Source: Paenibacillus sp. 32O-W | Lineage (GTDB): Bacteria; Bacillota; Bacilli; Paenibacillales; NBRC-103111 | Direction: 5' to 3' | Assembly: GCF_007679495.1 (NCBI RefSeq) | Contig: NZ_VEGP01000035.1 | Location: forward strand, 1 to 55,135 | Length of the DNA stretch: 55,135 nucleotides | Shown here: one piece after another, positions 51,467 to 55,135 of the stretch | Position numbering within the stretch: the stretch's first letter is position 1 | Layout: each line of letters begins with the position of its first letter | The notes under the pieces: model-generated | Told to the model about the DNA's origin: nothing | What the model saw: only the letters and a program-made list of their open reading frames with translations | Databases searched by the model: none | Translations under genes and position numbers: made by a program

Positions 51467-53023
51467 CTATCGGTCCAGCTTGACCTTCAATCCGACCTCG
51501 AACATTCGCTTCCAAGGCATTTCCACCTGCTCCAGATGAATTCGTTCCGGCTGCAGATCCTGCAGGTAGGTTTCTATAAATTCGGTGAGCTTCTGCCGAA
51601 CAGTTGCGGTCACCGTATCGTATACGTGAGCGACATCGAAGTAATTGGCCCCGAGACCGGGCAGAACATTCTTCGTAATGTCGGAGCGGACAAGCGCCTG
51701 ATATCCCCAGTCCTCTATCAGGCGAAGCAGATAGAATTCCCGGCTAAGATGCAGGCGGTCCTCATCTTGCCGCAGTCCGGGACGGCGGTAGTAAGACTCG
51801 ATAATTCCGTGGGCAATTACCGTTCCCAAAGTATTCCCGGACGTATTCCAGGCCGAATAACCTGCCAGCTTCGGCAGAAGTCCGGAGCGGGACACCATTT
51901 TCATGAAGGTGTGGTCGCTGCCGTTGGAATTGGCCACGTCCGCGAGCGCTACGGTCTTGCCTTTGGATGTGTAGTTGCGCATCGCTTGAATGAATTCATT
52001 GAAATGAACCTCCGAGAAGTAGGAGCGGTGCCGGTCGCGGAAAGCTCTCGACGATTCGGCGGCATCCTTCTGTCCGACCGGCGGCGAATGGACCATCAGC
52101 ACTAAATCCGCCTCATGCGATGAGTCCGCCATGAAGGCTCCCCCTGCAGTAATATGCGATTTGATGCTTTCATTGAGGCTGCGGTCCTCATACCGGGGAA
52201 TCACGAAAGGTCCTTGGGTAGACGAGTACCGGACGAAGATTTCCGGATGGTAGTCCATAGTTTCGCAGAACACTCTCGCGACCAGCGTACACCCGATTTC
52301 GTCCGCTCCCGGATATAGGAATACCCGGTCCATGAGGCCCAATTCCTCAGTCAGGAAAAGCAGCCTGCGCTGCTCCATAGCGGAGAAGCCATAATGGGCA
52401 TTATCATCCAGAGGAATGATCAGGAAGTCTATAATTCCTTCCTCGGCCAGCCGGATGGAATATTCATTGACATAGGAATTAACGCTCCTGCGATGCAGAT
52501 GCTCTGTCAGCACTTCCTCCGGAATCTTGCGTAGCAGTTCTTCCCATTCCTGCTGTTCTTCAGCATCGAGCTCCTCGCGTTCCTGCTTGTCCTTAAGCCA
52601 GGAATAGCGGAAGATGGAGCTTCCGTACTCCGCGTAATAATCCGGCTCTTCATCGTTGCTGCTCGCGGCCGGCGTCCTCATGATCAAATTAAAGGCATAA
52701 ATTTTCAAATTCGGACGACTCAGCTTTAATTCCCGAAGCAGATCGATTCTTTCTTGGCATTGCTCGGGGCTGTAATGGTGCAGCCGAGAGGGGACGATGC
52801 CGCCATACACGAGCATATCGATCGAAAGGATAAGGCTGTCTGCCTGTTCGGCCTCTTGCTTCAGCCATTGGGCGAGTTGATCACAATCCGCCGGGCGTTT
52901 CTTATCCCCCAACATGGAAAACGGCGGTACGGAAAGAGGCAGGCCGCCCAAACGGGCAAGCTGCTCGGGATAATCTACATTGCACGGTCTTTCATCCAGC
53001 GGCAGTAAAACAATACGATTCAA
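51467..53023 (-). CDS. DUF4127 family protein
   Basis: A 518-residue cytoplasmic protein matching DUF4127: MNRIVLLPLDERPCNVDYPE, SLILSIDMLVYGGIVPSRLH, LKIYAFNLIMRTPAASSNDE, IPLDDNAHYGFSAMEQRRL, YPGADEIGCTLVARVF, and VALADVANSNGSDHTFM near the end. Conserved Asp, Asn and His residues in these phrases suggest an enzyme active site. The biochemical role was not known to me. It is a single gene with its own terminator, next to hairpin repeats. Confidence 0.9.
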   Translation of the reverse strand: MNRIVLLPLDERPCNVDYPEQLARLGGLPLSVPPFSMLGDKKRPADCDQLAQWLKQEAEQADSLILSIDMLVYGGIVPSRLHHYSPEQCQERIDLLRELKLSRPNLKIYAFNLIMRTPAASSNDEEPDYYAEYGSSIFRYSWLKDKQEREELDAEEQQEWEELLRKIPEEVLTEHLHRRSVNSYVNEYSIRLAEEGIIDFLIIPLDDNAHYGFSAMEQRRLLFLTEELGLMDRVFLYPGADEIGCTLVARVFCETMDYHPEIFVRYSSTQGPFVIPRYEDRSLNESIKSHITAGGAFMADSSHEADLVLMVHSPPVGQKDAAESSRAFRDRHRSYFSEVHFNEFIQAMRNYTSKGKTVALADVANSNGSDHTFMKMVSRSGLLPKLAGYSAWNTSGNTLGTVIAHGIIESYYRRPGLRQDEDRLHLSREFYLLRLIEDWGYQALVRSDITKNVLPGLGANYFDVAHVYDTVTATVRQKLTEFIETYLQDLQPERIHLEQVEMPWKRMFEVGLKVKLDR

Positions 53024-53045
53024 AATAAATCCTCCTTAAGCTGTA

Positions 53046-53401
53046 AGTTCTGGGGCTCCCCGCAAAGTACCCGGAATACGCTTCGTAGGCCACGCGTCAC
53101 TTTGTGGGGAATGTTTGGGGCTCCCCGCAAAGTACTGTATAAACCTTTATCGAAGCAAATCGTGAAGAACGATCGCGATTAGAGAAGGTTTAGACCCGAC
53201 TCCTATGGAGTGCGGACGGAATACGCTGCGAAGGCATGCGTCACTTTGTGGGGAATGTTTGGGGCTCCCCGCAAAGTACTGTATAAACCTTTATCGAAGC
53301 AAATCATGAAGAACGACCGCGATTAGAGGAAGGTATAGACGCCGACTCCGTTGGAGTGCGGACGGAATAAGCTGCGAAAGCTATGCGTCACTTTGTGGGG
53401 T
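53046..53401. repeat. Three copies of a hairpin-ended element (CAAAGT/ACTTTG)
   Basis: Each copy begins GGGGCTCCCCGCAAAGTAC and ends GCGTCACTTTGTGGGG; the ends pair as an 11-bp stem. Copy 1 (about 53046-53111) is the short form of about 66 bp. Copies 2 (about 53116-53250) and 3 (about 53259-53401) are long forms of about 140 bp that share the internal text TGTATAAACCTTTATCGAAG. A fourth, short copy sits inside another repeat near 38600. Confidence 0.85.
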
Positions 53402-53802
53402 CATCCTATGAGCGTTTGCCCACATTATAGCATGATTGACTCGGTTACAGCCGAACAATTTTATTTGATTTTGACATTTGCGGTGGAATATTTCTTCAAA
53501 TGGCAGTGGAGATAAAAGATGTCGGAAGATTTGGCAAACATAGGAAAAAGACGCTGTGCGAAAATAGCGAAAATCTGAAAGAGAAGGCCACTGCTGCAGT
53601 CGTTAACAGCGTTTGCTTTCCCGCTTTCTTTGAACTTTAATTAGAGCAACTTTCAAAATATAGGGAATGTCTTGATGTCGGCGGTGTTCTTAACTAATCA
53701 ATTTCATAAGGTCTCTTCCATTTCCATGAGAGATACCACAATATCAGGGCAAGGACAGACTGGTGTAACCGTCAAGTACTTTTGAGCAGATTTCGCTAAC
53801 TT

Positions 53803-53949
53803 TCAACACCTAGGCATTCCAAATATGGTTTCTCTGTGTTTAAGCCGGAAGCTGTCCCCACTTAAATGTATGATCTCACTTTTATGTAAGATACGATCAA
53901 GAATAGCGGTCGTGATGGCAGGATCACCTAACAATTCTCCCAATCTTGA
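53803..53949 (-). pseudogene. IS21-family IstB-like ATPase, C-terminal remnant
   Basis: Minus-strand reading gives LGELLGDPAITTAILDRILH, then KSEIIHLSGDSFRLKHRETI and a stop at 53803. This is the usual end of the IS21 helper ATPase IstB. One additional G near 53940 would restore DWGELLGD. The upstream body of istB and istA are missing, so only the tail and perhaps the adjoining terminal sequence remain. Confidence 0.75.
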
Positions 53950-54154
53950 ATGCGTTTAACAAGTCTCGCCAGAACAAAACCCCTTCATAAAGAAGTAATA
54001 TTCTGTCATAATATTACTTTAAGAACCCCATTCAAGATAGAAATATGAGTATAGTTTCTAATACGCGATGAACCTACACTTTTAAATTTTATGGATACAA
54101 CAAAAATAGTCCAAATCGCGCTATATAGCGCCTAAAAGAAAGGAGAAATAAGGG

Positions 54155-54181
54155 ATGAACAACGAAAAAATGATGGCGTAA
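54155..54181 (+). other. Tiny reading frame with strong ribosome site
   Basis: ATG 54155 follows AAAGGAG but reads only MNNEKMMA before TAA. If the A6 run at 54165-54170 were A7, the frame would read MNNEKNDGVKYSVYQDLEPS plus QATKK, 25 residues. It may be a broken small peptide gene or part of the mobile-element boundary. Confidence 0.35.
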
Positions 54182-54277
54182 AGTATTCTGTGTACCAAGA
54201 TTTGGAGCCTTCACAGGCGACAAAAAAGTAGGGTATTCTCGGGATTGCAAAAAGTCACCAAGAAAGGAACCCTACTC

Positions 54278-55135
54278 ATGGTAACTATACACGAAAACAT
54301 GCTCACAAATCTAATTGAAAATCTTGTCACAGATTTTGTGAAAGAAAAACTCGAACTGATCATGCGAGAAGAAATTCAGCACTTTATGCAGGAACACGCG
54401 GAAAAACCAAATAGCCGCAACGGTTATTATGTACGTACCCTGGATACGAAGTATGGTAAAATCGACGATCTACGAGTTCCGCGAGACCGTAACGGCGAAT
54501 TCCATACACAGGTCTTTGAACCTTACCAGCGTCGAGACGGTTGGTTAGAGGAGGCTGTTATCCACATGTATAAAGGCGGAATGAGTACCCGCGATGTGGC
54601 TCAGTTTATCGAGGGCATGTTCAGCAGTCAGTATTCCCCTACTACCGTAAGTAACATTACCAGCACCGTGCTCGAAGACGTTTGTCGTTGGCAGTCCAGA
54701 CCGCTTGAGAAGCGTTATTCGGTGATTTATCTGGACGGCATGTATGTGAAGCTGAAACGAAGCACCGTCAGCGGCGAAGTGATCTATTTTGTCATGGGAA
54801 TCAACGAGCAAGGCCATCGCCACATCCTCGGCTTCTACGTTGGCGGTCAAGAAAGCGCCAACGGCTGGAAAGACGTGCTTAAAGACCTGTATAACCGCGG
54901 CGTACGTGAAGTGCTGCTTGGGGTTTTTGATGGGCTTCCGGGCCTGGAAGAGGCGTTTCGCGAGGTCTACCCCAAAGCAGATGTTCAGCATTGCGTTGTG
55001 CATAAAGTACGCTCGACGTTTCCAAAAATCCGGGTGGAAGACAAAACCGATTTTCTAAAGGATCTCAAAACCGTCTATCATGCGCTGGATCATGAATTAG
55101 CGCTGGCTGCGTTTGACGTGTTTAAGGGAAAGTGG
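54278..55135 (+). mobile_element. IS256-family transposase, 5' part
   Basis: An open frame of 286 codons runs off the right edge. It begins MVTIHENMLTNLIENLVTDF and contains IS256/Mutator-family phrases: NGYYVRTLDTKYGKIDDLRV, then PRDR, MYKGGMSTRDVAQFIE, and YSVIYLDGMYVKLK with the first catalytic Asp (D153). GVFDGLPGLEEAFREVYP has the second Asp (D218). QHCVVHKVRSTFPKI follows. The third acid lies beyond the window. AAAGGA lies 10 nt before the ATG. The left inverted repeat is not defined; the region 54215-54277 should hold it. Confidence 0.93.

Larger units (their letters stand above)
53402..54277. other. Insertion-sequence graveyard
   Basis: No intact gene. It contains an IstB remnant (53803-53949) and a 9-bp inverted repeat AGTAATATT/AATATTACT at 53994-54018. 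A 14-bp palindrome GCGCTATATAGCGC lies at 54118-54131. A strong ribosome site AAAGGAG at 54139-54145 precedes a tiny frame (54155-54181). Confidence 0.6.

Noticed and set aside
54545-55003. Minus-strand frame of 152 codons
   Set aside because: It is antisense to the IS256-family transposase, whose frame is open to the window edge with catalytic motifs.

Overview
The window looks like chromosomal DNA from a Paenibacillus-type, endospore-forming Firmicute. This is inferred from gene content and layout; no search was run. The evidence is a GerA/GerB/GerC germination operon, the order ydcC-like / alr / ndoAI / ndoA / tex / cmpA / sprT-like / tRNA that is known from Bacillales, a CotD-like coat gene, YesM/YesN-type regulators beside sugar ABC transporters, AGGAGG-type ribosome sites with frequent TTG and GTG starts, and CcpA- and PerR-type operators.

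Layout. 0-3 kb: the first codons of a flavoprotein, a TetR regulator, and a DrrAB-like ABC exporter whose permease is frameshifted. 3-7.3 kb: a small sugar-modifying group (PIG-L deacetylase, Gfo/Idh/MocA dehydrogenase, AraC regulator, DegT/StrS aminotransferase). 7.3-10.6 kb: a germination operon whose GerC is cut short. 11-19 kb: the conserved core block (YdcC-like lipoprotein, alanine racemase, MazEF-type toxin-antitoxin, Tex, the small CmpA gene, an unknown 161-residue protein, SprT-like). 19-19.8 kb: five tRNAs (Asn, Ser, Glu, Lys, Leu) in two transcription units. 20-24.7 kb: small accessory genes and broken genes (DUF6892-like, WYL remnant, CotD-like, GNAT plus MarR with paired operators, SDR fragment, RidA, YheO regulator, Zn-ribbon).

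25-32 kb: a sugar ABC importer (binding protein and two permeases) followed by its likely YesM/YesN two-component system. 32-38.4 kb: a cation diffusion facilitator, a stalk-domain secreted protein, an MFS transporter with a suspicious N-terminus, a hypothetical, and a ZosA-like P-type ATPase behind a perfect PerR box. 38.4-39.4 kb: dense intergenic repeats. 39.5-44.6 kb: DeoR regulator, TarJ-like polyol-phosphate dehydrogenase, a sugar isomerase with a perfect cre site, and a cytochrome P450 plus methyltransferase pair. 44.7-49.7 kb: a second sugar ABC operon ending in a secreted DUF4855 protein, with a near-perfect cre site upstream. 50-53 kb: a small membrane protein, a GNAT enzyme and a DUF4127 protein. 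53-55.1 kb: tandem hairpin repeats, an IS21 remnant and the start of an IS256-family transposase that runs off the window.

The most unusual material is the set of at least four families of intergenic, inverted-repeat-rich elements. One of them is apparently inserted inside a copy of another. A second theme is a series of one-base homopolymer shortfalls that break several otherwise good reading frames. These are either genuine decay or a sequencing signature, and they should be resolved before any gene here is called a pseudogene.
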